The notes: generated by a model from the letters alone, not told the origin. A stretch of 64,000 nt of DNA from Cercophora sp. LCS_1 (GCA_036250225.1 JAPZLL010000019.1:1-64000); one strand, 5' to 3'. Counted from the stretch's first letter, positions 21,936 to 33,018 are shown. Translations and numbers: made by a program.

Positions 21936-22425
21936 CCTATAAGGCTGGCATATACTGGCATATGTTGGGGGATAGCATGTGCCATCCAAGATAGTCTAAT
22001 CGCCAGAAAAATATTTGGCACCAAAATTGGGATGGCATCTAGCATACTAGTAATAATGTTAGATAGACTGGTACGTAATAAACTAGGACCTACAATATAC
22101 CAGTACATAATGTGGTGGCCTGAAGGATACTGGTTCATTTAATACTGGTACATGTCAAAGAGAAAAGGGGTTCCGGCCGGAGCTGAGCTGAGGTCTGGTG
22201 TGGCCATCCAAGCTAAAAAGGGGCTCAGAAGAGCTGAACTGACACGTCAGGCACACCGAGGGGTGCTTATAGCCTGCCATAACCCCGCCATATTTAATGC
22301 GGCGTGACCCGAGTCTAGGCAGAAGCGGCGGCAGCATCCCTGTCGTGATCTGCTGATACATCCCCTTGACGCCCAACCCTCCCCGTGGCTTTTAACCCTG
22401 AGCAACCATCCCAGATCACACCATC
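21936..22425. other. AT-rich intergenic with degenerate short repeats
   Basis: A more AT-rich stretch in which ACTGG/CCAGT-type words recur in both orientations (ATACTGGCATAT, GACTGGTACGTAAT, ACCAGTACATAAT, ATACTGGTTCATTTAATACTGGTACAT). It could be a decayed miniature element; no clear terminal repeats or target duplication were found. Confidence 0.3.
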
Positions 22426-23874
22426 ATGGTTGGTCTCGCCGATTTTCCCGTCGAACTTATCAGGGCGGTCTGTTCTCAGCTGTGCATCGAAAATTACAAC
22501 GGCGGCCATCCCGATATTTCGCGTCTCTCTCGAACATGCAGGCGGCTCCGAGATGTCATCCAACCTCTCGTCTTCACCGCGTTTGCGCCCATAGGCCACG
22601 TCCCGTTATGTCCTCAAATCTTGCAGCTCACCCACACTCTCAGTCTTCGCCCCGATCTCGCGCATTGCCTTGAATACATTGACTTGGCCGGCGTTTTCAG
22701 CGAAGACCCCCTTTCCAAGAACGACATAGACCTGCTCAACTCCATCATCACGAAACTTGACTTTCGACCCCTCGCCTGGGGCGCCTTTTCCAACCCCAAC
22801 CCCCTTCCCGTCATTGAACTCCTCCTCCTCCACTGCCCCAACCTCGTACGCCTCGAACTCGCCCTGAGCGAGGAATGGCGCCCCCTCTTCCTCCCAGCCA
22901 TCTACCGCCGCCAAGCCTCGGCAAACAACAACAACAACACTGGCACCCCTACCTCCATCCTCCCCCGCCTCGTCACCCTCACCCTCGCCCACCACTGTAT
23001 AACCCGCTACCGCTGGGAACTCGGCCTCCCCAGCTTCTTGACCATCCTGCGCGCCGCCGCGCCTAACCTCGGCTACCTCTCCACGGACAACCCCGGTGGC
23101 GAGATCCAAGCCGCCACCACCATGCTCGGACACAGCTTGTACCCCCCGCTAGCCAACCTCGTCCACCTCGAATTCGACCGCGTCTGCAGCCTCCAACCGG
23201 ACGTGCTCCGCGGCATCGTCGCCGCAGCGCCTAGCCTTCAAGTGTTCGCGTTGAGTGCTGGCGATAGTTGGGATGACCTCGATGAATGTACGGTGGTGGA
23301 CGTATGGGAGGCGGTGTGGTTGCGGAGGGGAACGCTGAGGGAAGTGCGGTTGGATATTGTGTACAACAAGAGTCCAGGTGAAAATAGGGGGGCGAGGTTG
23401 GAGCTGGAGCTGGGTGGTCTGGGGTGGTCTGGGTCATTAGAAGAGTTTAGACGATTGGAGATTTTGAAGGTGGGGCATTATGCGTTGAGGGTGCTTGAGG
23501 AGGCGTGTAGAAGGAGTGAGAATGGTGTGGACGGGGGGGTGCATGGGGACGGGTTTGTGGAAAATCTGCTTCCGAGTTCTATACGAGAGGTGACGTTTTG
23601 GGAGCCCGAGGGGCGTTGGGCGGTGGCTTTGCAGCTGCTGGCTGAGGCTGTGGCGTGGAATCCAGAGCGGTATCCCGACCTGTTGTCTGTTGTCGTGGCG
23701 CCGGTCCCAGACAATGAGCAGCCCCGTGAGTGGAAAGACAAGGATGAGTGGTTGCGCTCGAGTGCAGAACTGGAGAAACAGTTTCAAAGGGCTGGGGTAC
23801 GCTTTGAGGCTCAAGGGGTGCGCGGACAGGAGCCCGCGGGACCGTTTGAGATGCAAAATCCCTTCCAATTCTAG
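22426..23874 (+). CDS. F-box protein, LRR-like C-terminal part
   Basis: A single-exon protein of 482 residues. The N-terminus (LADFPVELIRAVCSQLC, then ISRLSRTCRRLRDVIQPLVF) is a canonical F-box: a proline-anchored first helix and the LS.TCR.+R helix. The remainder has repeated Leu-rich segments (LLLHCPNLVRLELAL, LVTLTLAHH, LVHLEFDRVC, LQVFALSAG), consistent with an irregular leucine-rich substrate-recognition region. Expected role is a substrate adaptor of an SCF ubiquitin ligase. ATG at 22426 follows an ACCATC context. A poly-Asn (SANNNNNTG) stretch interrupts the middle. Confidence 0.78.
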   Translation: MVGLADFPVELIRAVCSQLCIENYNGGHPDISRLSRTCRRLRDVIQPLVFTAFAPIGHVPLCPQILQLTHTLSLRPDLAHCLEYIDLAGVFSEDPLSKNDIDLLNSIITKLDFRPLAWGAFSNPNPLPVIELLLLHCPNLVRLELALSEEWRPLFLPAIYRRQASANNNNNTGTPTSILPRLVTLTLAHHCITRYRWELGLPSFLTILRAAAPNLGYLSTDNPGGEIQAATTMLGHSLYPPLANLVHLEFDRVCSLQPDVLRGIVAAAPSLQVFALSAGDSWDDLDECTVVDVWEAVWLRRGTLREVRLDIVYNKSPGENRGARLELELGGLGWSGSLEEFRRLEILKVGHYALRVLEEACRRSENGVDGGVHGDGFVENLLPSSIREVTFWEPEGRWAVALQLLAEAVAWNPERYPDLLSVVVAPVPDNEQPREWKDKDEWLRSSAELEKQFQRAGVRFEAQGVRGQEPAGPFEMQNPFQF

Positions 23875-24135
23875 GGCTAGTAGTCCAGGAGATGTTGCTG
23901 CATTGTGACAGCAACTGAGAGTTTAAAGGGCCTGCCACGTATACCAACAGAATTGCTGAGGGCAACTTTAGGGTACAACTGAGCCTCAAGCTGAGATACT
24001 CCCTAAGCAGATTGCATCCGTTTTATTCATTTGGTTGTTAGGCGTGGCACTTCTATCTTGGCCCAGCGGCAGCTGACCCGCGACAACCCTACTAAACCGT
24101 GACCTCTGAGGGCCTAGATTCGTAGCACACAACAC

Positions 24136-25167
24136 TCAGTGTCCCTCAGGTGCAGGTGCTGCACCAAGACCACCAGTTCCAACCTCATTACCCTCATCGC
24201 TCACCTCCTCGTCCTCCTCCTCTTTGTCATCCCAGTTGTCATCTGAAATACCTGTCCCTTCGTCCTCCCCATCCGCAGTAGCGTTGGCCGTGGCTTCAGC
24301 CTCAGCCTGCAACCCAGCCATCAGAATCTCAAAAAACAGATCCGCCTCAAACGCGCGTCCCCTCAAATCCGTCCTGCGATGCCCAAACTTCCAGTGAGCG
24401 CGATCCGCTACATCATGAAACTTCTGCTCCTCCTTGCTTTGTCCCCGCACCTTGGTCGTCCTAAACGTCCAGTTCCTATCCTCAGGCCAATGCGCCGGCT
24501 TCACCGGCTGACCCTCCCCACCCAACACCTGTCTCTCCTCCTTGGCATGAAAGTCAACAACCACCTCCTTCAGCGACGAAATCGGCCTCAGCTTCTCATC
24601 AACAACATCCTGCACCCTGCGATGAGGATCCGCCCCGCCCAAAGCAAGAAGCCAATCATCCGGCCAAACGCGAAACGCAATCGTCTCCAGACCGGGACAA
24701 GACGTCTCGAGAATGCTCAACGCGGTGATGTGATGAGGATGGATCTCCTCGAGCAAATGACCCAGGCCAGGGAACCGCATGCTCACGTGGCGAATGAGCT
24801 TTGCGTTGCCGCCCATCTGGTGAAACCAAGGACTGAGATGCGTGGATCCCTGCATCGAGCGGTTGTCACCTCGAAGACTGGCGCAGTATAGACTCGGAAA
24901 GACGAAACGGTTGTGTGAGTACAGGAACGGGAGGGCCTCGTCGCGGATCTGCTTGTTGAGTCGGAGGATTTTGGGACACAGACGGGATGGCATGTCCATC
25001 ATGCGCAGCCACCTGGCGTGTTCGGTGTCCCATTTTAGGGGAGGGTTGGTGATGCCGTACCAGGTTTCGGGGCCATCTTCTGCTTGCATCACCATTGGTT
25101 CTGACCAGGTCAGGCATTCAGCGTAGATCATGTTGCGGATCTCGGGAGGGATGGTGAGGAGTGGCAT
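24136..25167 (-). CDS. 2EXR-family protein with acidic tail
   Basis: A 343-residue protein from the ATG at 25167. The frame stays open 68 codons further upstream but lacks another ATG; that part contains an imperfect run of 9-bp TTGAGCGTG repeats that would encode HAQ repeats and is more likely leader. The protein starts directly with MPLLTIPPEIRNMIYAECL, the 2EXR signature, followed by LCPKILRLNKQIRDEALPFLYSHNRF, the second signature. The C-terminus is strongly acidic (DDKEEEDEE). It is convergent with the F-box gene at 22.4 kb. The role is unknown beyond probable protein-protein interaction. Confidence 0.72.
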   Translation of the reverse strand: MPLLTIPPEIRNMIYAECLTWSEPMVMQAEDGPETWYGITNPPLKWDTEHARWLRMMDMPSRLCPKILRLNKQIRDEALPFLYSHNRFVFPSLYCASLRGDNRSMQGSTHLSPWFHQMGGNAKLIRHVSMRFPGLGHLLEEIHPHHITALSILETSCPGLETIAFRVWPDDWLLALGGADPHRRVQDVVDEKLRPISSLKEVVVDFHAKEERQVLGGEGQPVKPAHWPEDRNWTFRTTKVRGQSKEEQKFHDVADRAHWKFGHRRTDLRGRAFEADLFFEILMAGLQAEAEATANATADGEDEGTGISDDNWDDKEEEDEEVSDEGNEVGTGGLGAAPAPEGH

Positions 25168-25371
25168 CTTGTTGTGGTTGAACGTTGTGACCGAACTGTG
25201 TTGAGCGTGTTGAGCGTGTTGAGCGTGTTGATGATGCTTGTGAGCGGGAGCTGAGATGTCGCTTGGGCGGTTGGACTGGGAGACAGTCGGTGGGTAGAAC
25301 TCGCTTCGATAAGATATGGAACGAAGAGCACGTGATGAAAGGAAGCTGCGAGAACTTGAGTTGGCCAGCAA

Positions 25372-25805
25372 CTGTTAGCTTGCCCCCCTAGCCCCCTGAG
25401 ACGGACCCACCGACGTCATTGGAGGGTCTGGATCGTTCAAAGCCACTGTGTGCTCATGTAATGCTATATACTTAAGTACTATATACTATTTATCTAATTA
25501 CCTATCTAAGATCCCATATTTAATCATGCCGGGCAATTCCGATGCCTCGCCAAATCCCACGTCCACAAATGCTCCCATTTTTCCTCCTTGCCTGTCCCAG
25601 TACCTGCTGTTGTTGTTTCGATCCCGTATTTCCTAGACTTTTCTTCCTTGAGTTTCCGCCATTTGCATCTTCCAAGGTTCCTCCGTGTGCAGTCGTTCCT
25701 TCATATCCCGTTCTTTCATATCCGCCTCTTGGCTTCCATCCGTCATCTTTTTTTTTTCTCTGCATTCCAATGTGTTTGTTGTTCCCCTTGACGGGCTCGG
25801 ATGTG
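25372..25805. other. Intergenic
   Basis: AT-rich at the left with TATATA-like runs, then CT-rich. No recognisable gene; longer frames across it are antisense to the gene at 25.8-26.6 kb. Confidence 0.35.
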
Positions 25806-26585
25806 TCAAAGATCGTCATCATCTTCATCCGGATACCCAAGCGGGATCCCACACGCAATCTCAGCCTCATAGTGCCGAATCAACTCGGTCTCGGAGAAGC
25901 TCCAACCATACTCTTCAACTTGGTGCAGGCCCTTGAGCTTCGGCCACGCAAGCGACGTCACACCAGCAGGAATGGGCGTCCACGAGAGCCCAGCAAACAC
26001 CATGCACTCCAGGTTGGGCATCAGGGCAAAGATCAGCACCTCGATGGCTTTGTCCTTGTACACATCGTCACACAGCGTCTTCTTGGCAAGCGCAGAGATC
26101 ATCATCCTGTTCTCATCACCCATGAGCCCTACCAGTTTGGGATGGAGGAATGCACGTTTCACGAGAGCAGCGAGGTCACGTCGTGCGAGCAGGGTTCTTG
26201 CAAACGACACCATTCTCTGGCCGTACCACGGCTTGAAGTGGGCTCCGGGGACGTCGTTGTAGCCGAGGGCGAATTCGCGGTAGAGGATGGGAGTGGTGAT
26301 TTCGTAGAGGAGGTGGGAGGTGAGGCAGAGGTTGGAGAGGGTTTGCAGGGCTTGGGTGGCTTCGGGCTGGGTTGGGAGCGTCGATGTGGGGGATGGGGCC
26401 ATGATGTGGTTGAGAAGGGGTCGTGCGACGGCTTCTACGATTTGGTACATGATTTCAACCGGGACTTTCATCATGGGGGGTGTCGAGGATGTCGAGGATG
26501 TCGAAGATGTCGGGGTTGGTGTCGGGAAGGAGCGCGCCACTTCGCTCTGGTGGCGGACCCGCGCCAAGGCAAGTCGGCGTGGCAT
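25806..26585 (-). CDS. F-box-like hypothetical protein
   Basis: A 259-residue single-exon protein. After a low-complexity N-terminus (TPTPTSSTSSTSSTPP) comes VPVEIMYQIVEAVARPLL, an F-box-like first helix. A later LCLTSHLLYEITTPILYREF segment matches the typical F-box continuation (L..S+.L+..+.P.LY). The end is acidic (EDDDDL). The hexanucleotide-like TCGAGGATG repeats at about 26475-26510 encode the Ser-Thr run. Translation might instead start at the Met at residues 38-39, directly before the F-box. It lies in the same local group as the three 2EXR/F-box genes to the left. Confidence 0.6.
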   Translation of the reverse strand: MPRRLALARVRHQSEVARSFPTPTPTSSTSSTSSTPPMMKVPVEIMYQIVEAVARPLLNHIMAPSPTSTLPTQPEATQALQTLSNLCLTSHLLYEITTPILYREFALGYNDVPGAHFKPWYGQRMVSFARTLLARRDLAALVKRAFLHPKLVGLMGDENRMMISALAKKTLCDDVYKDKAIEVLIFALMPNLECMVFAGLSWTPIPAGVTSLAWPKLKGLHQVEEYGWSFSETELIRHYEAEIACGIPLGYPDEDDDDL

Positions 26586-27637
26586 GGCGCAGTCGATGTT
26601 GATGTTGTTGTTGATCGATACGATTTTGGTGTTGGTTTTGCGAAGAAAGGGACGGATGATGCGAGGGAGGATTGAGAGAGTGTGTTGGTGTGGTTGTATG
26701 GGTTTTGTGGATGACTCACCGATGATGGTGAGTGGAGTTTGAGCTCCAGGCAGAAGCCGAGGCAGCTTCCCAGGCCACTGAGTGCGCTCTTAAAGTCTTG
26801 GCACCACGGGCATGCATGTGCGACGCGATGCCGGCCATCTCTGGAGAGATTTCAGGACATTGCAAGTGAGTGCACAACATGATGCAGTTTTGTTTTTCAT
26901 TTCAATTAGCGGCAGTTGTTTCGAGTCCTCAACATCCCAATATGATAACTTCATGTTTGGTCTTTTTGTGTCCTCCAACCCACTGCACGATGCTTCCGGA
27001 TGCCCCAAGCCAAGATTCTTGGCGCACAGCTCATCGAAGAGCCGCTTTGCTAGACCACCTGTCATTCATACGGCCAGAGTACTTTTAGACATTGGGTCAG
27101 TGAGTGCAACCAAGAAAGCGGTGTTGGACAGGGAATGTGCGACAACAGCTTCCTATCACGAAGAGAAGGCACCTGGGAATTCAAGCATAGGAGCCGACGA
27201 TGGCATTGAAGATGTGACCCAGGTCCTTTCAGTCTCACATGCAAGTCGAAACCCAACCCATCTCACTTATGGCCAAGCATGACTGTGAGGAACTAAACGA
27301 CATCATCAACAAATACTGGAATAGGCGAACCGGGACAGGACGGCGGATATTATGAACAACGACGATTGCGTGCTACGTTTGACCGAGAATGTTTGGTCAC
27401 GTCTTCCCGGTGGCGAGAGATTGTTGGGGTTAGCAGGCAGGTGCAATCCCTCGTCTACGCCTGGTCCATCCTCAACTAATTCATCACCGAACAGGGCCGA
27501 TCCAAACCCAAGCGAAGGAGTTTGCTAGCGAAGGTCGGTCTGGGAGGGAGTTTACAAAACAATGTCATCATCAAATGGTCTCAATCACACTCCCAACTCA
27601 TAATCATAAGTTCAGTCGTCATTCATCACACACTGCC
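26586..27637. other. Intergenic, no gene seen
   Basis: One plus-strand frame of 156 codons (26812-27282) has no recognisable domain and unremarkable composition; I do not call it. The remainder has only short frames. Confidence 0.35.
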
Positions 27638-28289
27638 TCAAACCTTCATCTTGGGCACTATGATATCAATCGTCCCGTTCTCCATATTGCACACAGTCTG
27701 CCACCCCCTGGCCTCATGCGGATAATCCTCGCAATGTAAAATACCACTAGAAAGCGTTCCCTCGCCGGTGAAAGTGGTCCTGTAACTGTCAGCAACTCGA
27801 TCTCTCTCTCTCTCTCTCTCAAAAAAAAAAAAAAAAAAAAGAAAAAAAAGAAAAGAAAAAAGAAAAGAAAACTCACAATGGAGTATCCCCGCAATTCCAC
27901 GTCCCCTTCAATTTGAGCCCATAATCCGTCAAGGCGAACTGGAACCCGGTCCCGGCAACCGTGCAATCATGCCAGAGCTTGCTGGCACCGCTCATATCGA
28001 TGTTTGACGCTCTGCAGGACGTCATGGTCTCGACGGCGGGATTGTACGCGTTAAACGTGATATCGCCAATGCGTCCACCAGTGTTGTAGTTGATGGTGGT
28101 GAAATCGAGGTTGGAAATCTCCCATCGCGGGTGCGACTTGCTCTCGCGGATGCACTTTTCAATGTCGAGACCGCCTGACGCGACGCGGGTGACGGTGGCG
28201 ATGACGTTGGGCTCGACCGATCCCGGAGCCGGGAGGGCGACGACGCCCACGGCGAGGAGGGAGGTGATGATGAGGCCCCAAGACATCAT
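27638..28289 (-). CDS. Small secreted cysteine-containing protein (AA1-like?)
   Basis: Two exons, 28289-27877 and 27779-27638, spliced over a 97-bp intron (GTGAGT donor, TTGCTGAC branch, TTACAG acceptor), giving 184 residues. An N-terminal signal peptide (MMSWGLIITSLLAVGVVALP) is followed by a beta-rich domain with five to six Cys (EKCIRES, TSCRASN, HDCTVAG, WNCGDT, LHCEDY, TVCNME). The ordering W-E-I-S-N-L-D-F early, then FNAYNP, and late GEGTLSSG resembles Alt a 1-like (AA1-like) secreted proteins of ascomycetes, but I cannot confirm that by eye. Likely extracellular; possibly effector-like. The intron contains a long poly-T and GA microsatellite on the coding strand. Confidence 0.7.
27801..27870. 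repeat. (TC)10 A(20) and A-rich microsatellite inside an intron
   Basis: Ten TC units followed directly by about twenty A and an AAAAG-type tract. On the coding (minus) strand this is poly-T next to the donor and GA repeats before the branch point. Confidence 0.85.
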
Positions 28290-29406
28290 TGTTTTTTTTT
28301 TTCTTTCCGACAAATCCGAATTTGGACGCACCCGTGGAACTTCGAGGCAAGAAAGTGGCGGAGAGGGAAGCCATGTTTTTAACCCCCCGGAGACGGGATC
28401 ATGGTGGATTCCTCGACTGCATCGCCCAAAGCCAAGTACCTAGGCTAAAGGAGCGGCGGTATAGTGCTTGTATAGTGCGGACCCGAATCAGCTGGGCAAT
28501 GAGGCGACGAAGCTTGATTGAACCGCGGCCGGCAGTTGTGGTTGCGGCAGCCGACTTGCGGGGTGCATTTTTATCCCCGATATAGGGTCAGGGAATCCAC
28601 CACTATCCGGGAATTTTCTTGTTTAAGCGGCCATCTGCTGATCTGCGAGGGGACGGGGAATTTCCCATGGGATTTCGCATGGTGGTGTGCATGCAATGGC
28701 ATGCCGCGACTGAGCTTATCTGGATTGAGCGTGATGCCCGGTAACCGCGGGACCAGTGTGGTCGGGAGTCGGTGGCTCCCCGGCGCCGCTGGGGTGCCGC
28801 TGGAGGAGACACTCCGAAAGTAGAATAATGGTCTGGATCCGTGTCGCCACATAGCTATATTAATACTGCTCACCCTCCCTCGCGCATCTGCCGGTCTACC
28901 ACCGTCGGCATCCACGACAGCGAATTGTTCTGATTGGCATCAGCCAATGGAACGATTGGTATCGACAGATGGAGGGAGAAACAGCATGATGGAAATGAGG
29001 TATGATGGGATGGGCTGATTGAAGGGACCAGGTGGCAAATGAAAAATGGTCTGAAGACGGCAGTGGTCAGGACCTGGTCAACATCGTCCACACAGCGCTC
29101 CGTGGACATATGGCCTGCCGCGGTTGAGATGCTCAGGACTGGTTACGGAAGTAATGGTGGGGGTATTATGTATTAAGGTCTAGGCTGGTGTTGACCAGTG
29201 ACAATTGACAATGACCGAAAGCTTGAGTCGATCCAACAACAATCTCCAAGACTCTCCGTGACTGACGTCGTCTGATGTGCCGAGTATTTACCGTCGCATT
29301 CTCCAACCCACATTCCGCCAGACTACCGAGCTATCCTCCAAAGTGATGTGCGTAACAGGCGACGACATTTGGGTGTTCGGGTAGTGGTTGTTCAGTCGGT
29401 GTTGAA
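28290..29406. other. Intergenic
   Basis: Promoter of the secreted gene on the left (a T(10) run just upstream of its ATG). No recognisable coding region elsewhere. Confidence 0.4.
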
Positions 29407-29767
29407 TTAGAGCTGGCATGAAGGTCAGTCAAGTCGACTCGAGACGCAAGACAGTGCAACTTACAGCAATGACGGCAGCAACGAGACCGAGGGCGAGCTC
29501 AGGCCCAAAGAGAGACCCGCCGGAGCCCACTGGTGGCCCGGTAGCAGAGGGCGTGGCCGAAGCGTCAACCGACGTGGCAAAGGTCTCGAGAGTTGTGGGC
29601 TTCGCCGTCTTGGTCGCGCTGGTGGTGCCGTTCGAGTACTTGGCGGTCGTCGTCTCCTGGCTCGCGGGATCGAAGCAGTAGTCCGACACGCTGCTGGACT
29701 GGGCGTTGACGCCGGCCAGGAAAAGAAGGACGAATCCAACGAGGATCTGGAAAGTGCGGGACATCAT
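29407..29767 (-). CDS. Small GPI-anchor-type Ser/Thr-rich surface protein
   Basis: Two exons, 29767-29465 and 29412-29407, with a 52-bp intron (GTAAGT donor, CTGAC branch, CCAG acceptor); exon 2 contributes only one codon plus stop. The product is 102 residues: signal peptide (FQILVGFVLLFLAGVNAQ), a mature part with a single Cys and many Ser/Thr, then a Gly/Ser linker (VGSGG) and a hydrophobic terminus (LALGLVAAVIAL). The spliced ending converts a polar read-through tail into a classical GPI-attachment signal, which supports the splice. Expected to be cell-wall or membrane anchored; no enzymatic domain. Confidence 0.7.
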
Positions 29768-31043
29768 CTTTGCGACTGTCTGACTCCGGAGTAAACGATT
29801 GACTCTGGGAACGAGAGAACGAGGACACTGAACACACGACACTGCAAAGAAAAGGAGCTGCGAGTCGTCCCGATTTAAAGGAGACCCAGCCCGCAGGCCC
29901 CCAGCCAAGGTCCGAATCCTCCTCTTATCTGCATCTGGGATCGAGAAATGCGCGAAAGCCTTCTCCGGGATGGTCTAATGGTGAGTGGCTGTTTCAGCTC
30001 GTGGGGGCTGACTGTGAGTGGCCAAGCGCCGGGATTTGGAGATCGTGGTTGGGCCTTGGCTGCAGGAGGGGCGGACGCCACCGACGGGGAACCGCTGCGC
30101 TCCCAGACATTGCGCCGGAAGCGGTTTGGCGTCGACTTGAGAACCCGAATTTCATGAAAATCCTGCCCTCACTGCCAGCGCCATCCTGCACGTCTCGGGC
30201 CAAGCCGCGTGCCAGCAGCGCGGTGGTGGGCGGCGCTGTGAAGTGGCAGGTTGCTTTTGGCTGCAACCATTCGGAATCACACAGCCACCGACACAGCCAT
30301 TCCGACCGCTGACCGCCCGCCGAACGCTAACCGATGCCGGCCGGCGTCGTATCTACCCAACGAGAGTGCTTGTTCCAACGACCCGGTGTCTCCTCAGGCC
30401 GCCTCTTTGAGGCACCAGCACCAAAACGGTCGGACTGTCAGCGGACGGGTCCGTGACCACGAGAGCCTTGCCAACTAACGACAGCAGTTGAGAGAGGATG
30501 CAGGATTGGAGTTGTTTGCTGTTTGATGACGCGTCGTGAAGGTGGTCAAAGTGCAGTCAGCCATTCTGCCGTTTGTGTTGGTCTGCTGGGAAGACAACGT
30601 TGTCAGCGTCGTGTTTCGGTGGGAAGGAAGGAGAGGGGCGAGGGAACCAGGAAACGGGAAGGGCCGAGATAAAGACGCCAATCTCGCGAAAATCGGCGAC
30701 GGACTATCCAGTATCCACATTGGAAACCGCAACTATCTGAAGCCACCTTGCTCGCGAAATTACCTGTTTCCTCAGCGGCGGGGGGTTTCGATGGGCGCAC
30801 AGACTGGCAGTTGTCAAGTTTGAGCTTTCGGCCAGAATTAAGCTCCCAGAACCACAAACGCTGCGCTGACATTTTCTGTTCACCTCATTGGCCATGTTCC
30901 CGCCACACATGGGTTCCTTCCTTGGGCGCCAACCGTGCCTACCTTGACAGTGCTGCGCTGCTTTATTTCGCGACTGCCCACTCCACTTCCGGTTCTTTAG
31001 AGGATTGAAGCTGTGTCAGTTCCTGCCACTGCGTCACTGCATC
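29768..31043. other. Intergenic, no gene seen
   Basis: GC-rich with small overlapping frames on both strands; none recognisable. Confidence 0.4.
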
Positions 31044-31784
31044 ATGGACGACAACCCGCTCAAAACCGTTGACGAACGAACACCGCTTTTAGCGCCTCAC
31101 GGCAACGGCCAGCCATCATGCATCACGTCTCGTAGTCAGCTTTACGAACAACTCGCATTGCCCGATGCATCCTCGATCAGGCTGTTGGATATTGAGCCTG
31201 TTCCTCCGGCCCGACATGAGGCCCCCTTGTTAGGGTGTCTCCGCGTCGCTCTTCTCATCGACCAGCCCCAGTTCTCAACACTCTCTTGTGTCTGGGGCAA
31301 CAAACCAGCGAGTAACGAGCGGATTTCGGTACCTGATGAACTATTCCCAGAACGGTTTTGTTCCGTACGTGTAGAGGAATTTAGGCGTAATCACTACGCG
31401 TCTGAGTTTGCGTTGGCCAGGCCGGCCACGGACAGAGAAACACCCGATCAAGCCTTGAGCGCTCAAAGCCTGGGCGGGAACCGGATACAGCGGTGGGGAG
31501 TCCACAGACTTCGTACAGAGAACTCGACATATATCAAGACTTCCGGGGGCAGAGTTATCTTCCACCCTCACCTCACCACCTGCTTGCCCACTAGTCTGTC
31601 CATCTGCCCGCGCGCTCTCTTCTTCTCAAAGTGCTTCTCCAACGCCGTATCGCAAACAAACGTAAGAACCGACCAGCTCACTGCTGCAAGCGAAAAAATA
31701 GCAAGCATCTGCCCCAAAGACAATACCGAATCCTACCGCTCGTCCCCACACTCGCCCAACCCGACTCGCCCAACCAACCCTTAG
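31044..31784 (+). pseudogene. Truncated HET-domain fragment
   Basis: From ATG 31044 the frame reads a short leader with DERTPLL, then SIRLLDIEPVPP, the classical pre-HET RLL-D-I-P segment, and FSTLSCVWGNKP, the first HET block. After about 31330 the homology stops, and the remaining frame to 31784 has no HET features (no WVDAICI or RGWTxQE block). The sequence is therefore a 5' fragment of a HET gene fused to unrelated DNA. Whether the 246-residue product (starting at the ATG) is made is unknown. Confidence 0.65.
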
Positions 31785-33018
31785 CACCGAATGATAAACG
31801 GATACGTAACCCCAATCGTAGCAAACCCCAGTATCAAACTCCCAAGACTAAGGACCCACGAGTACCCCCGAACCGCCCACTCCACCCCTGAGCTCCTCCC
31901 AATACTGGTATGAAACGCCCTCGTCGGCCCCCACCGCCCAATGCGCGTAGCAATGAAGAGTTCGTCTGCAACAAAATGCACCCAATACGACTCTCCAACC
32001 TGGTGCCAGAGCGGGCCGCCATCCTGGGGCTGAGATGCGGACAGCACATCCACGGATGCGGGGGTGGGGCAGACATCAGAGCCTTGCCAATGGAACGATT
32101 CTCTTGGCATAGTCGAAGAAAGTCAACACCGCATAGTTAGATGCTTGAACTGCCATCGATGGACAAATCGGCATGTGGCGGTTCCCATTTTGCCAAAGAT
32201 GGAGATCGTGTCCAATGTTCATCGTGTCGGGGTTCTAAGGTGAATGCGGCATGTGTAGCGTGTGGACTACCAAGAAAGATCGGTACGGCATGGTACTAAC
32301 TGGAAGTATTATTCTAGAAGGCCCTGTGTGTATGGTGGAACTAAATACGTAGAGCGTAATATGGCACCGGAGTTTTGACTTAGAGGATATATTATTAAGC
32401 TCGTGGGGCAGCCCGCCGGGAATGGTTCCCAGGCTGAGCAAGCTCGAGTCGGGCCAGAGGCAGTGTGAACAATGTCACATGAGAGAGATATGAAAAAGGG
32501 AAACCTCTTGTGCCCAGATTCGTCGCACAAAACAGACGAAATAGCCGTGACCAGTCTGGCCAATACTCAGACATTGTTTTGTGGCTCGGCTATATCCGAG
32601 TGCCAATCCCACGCGGTCGAAGGAAGCAATATGGGAAGCATTATATCGAGCATTAGCGCCTGCGATCCCCACGATCTGCAACTTTACCAGGCTGACGTAT
32701 GCGGGGTTGCCGAAGTTTTCGAGAAAAATGCCGATCCTGGAGTGCCGCGTCCTCCAACGGCAATGCGTTCGAGCCAGCTCGGAAGCAATCTACCGAGTCG
32801 TGTCACGTATATTGCTGAGGACCCTGGGATTTGCGCCATTGGACGTCAGGGATGAGGCCATCGCAACCTGGCATTACCATTGTTGGCATCTTGTATCTCG
32901 GCCAGATACATCTACGTCGCCGCTCCCCATTCGATTTCCTCCCATTCCGATCTCGATGGTATTGGTGTTGCAATCTGACGATGAACCTCCCTGAGCCGCC
33001 GTGGCGAGAGGAGACAAA
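31785..33018. other. Intergenic, possible gene debris
   Basis: On the minus strand 31781-32110 is an open frame with a hydrophobic C-terminal run (SWVLSLGSLILGFATIGVTY), perhaps a decayed membrane-protein end. Nothing else recognised; frames on both strands are short. Confidence 0.3.

Noticed and set aside
21936..22150. MITE-like element from recurring ACTGG/CCAGT words
   Set aside because: The words are short and imperfect, and I could not define terminal inverted repeats or a target duplication.
26812..27282. 156-codon plus-strand open frame as a gene
   Set aside because: No recognisable motif, no signal peptide and no supporting splice or promoter signal.
29945..30000. tRNA gene suggested by an A-box-like TGGTCTAATGG
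   Set aside because: No matching B box (GGTTCGANNCC) and no cloverleaf stems within 90 bases.
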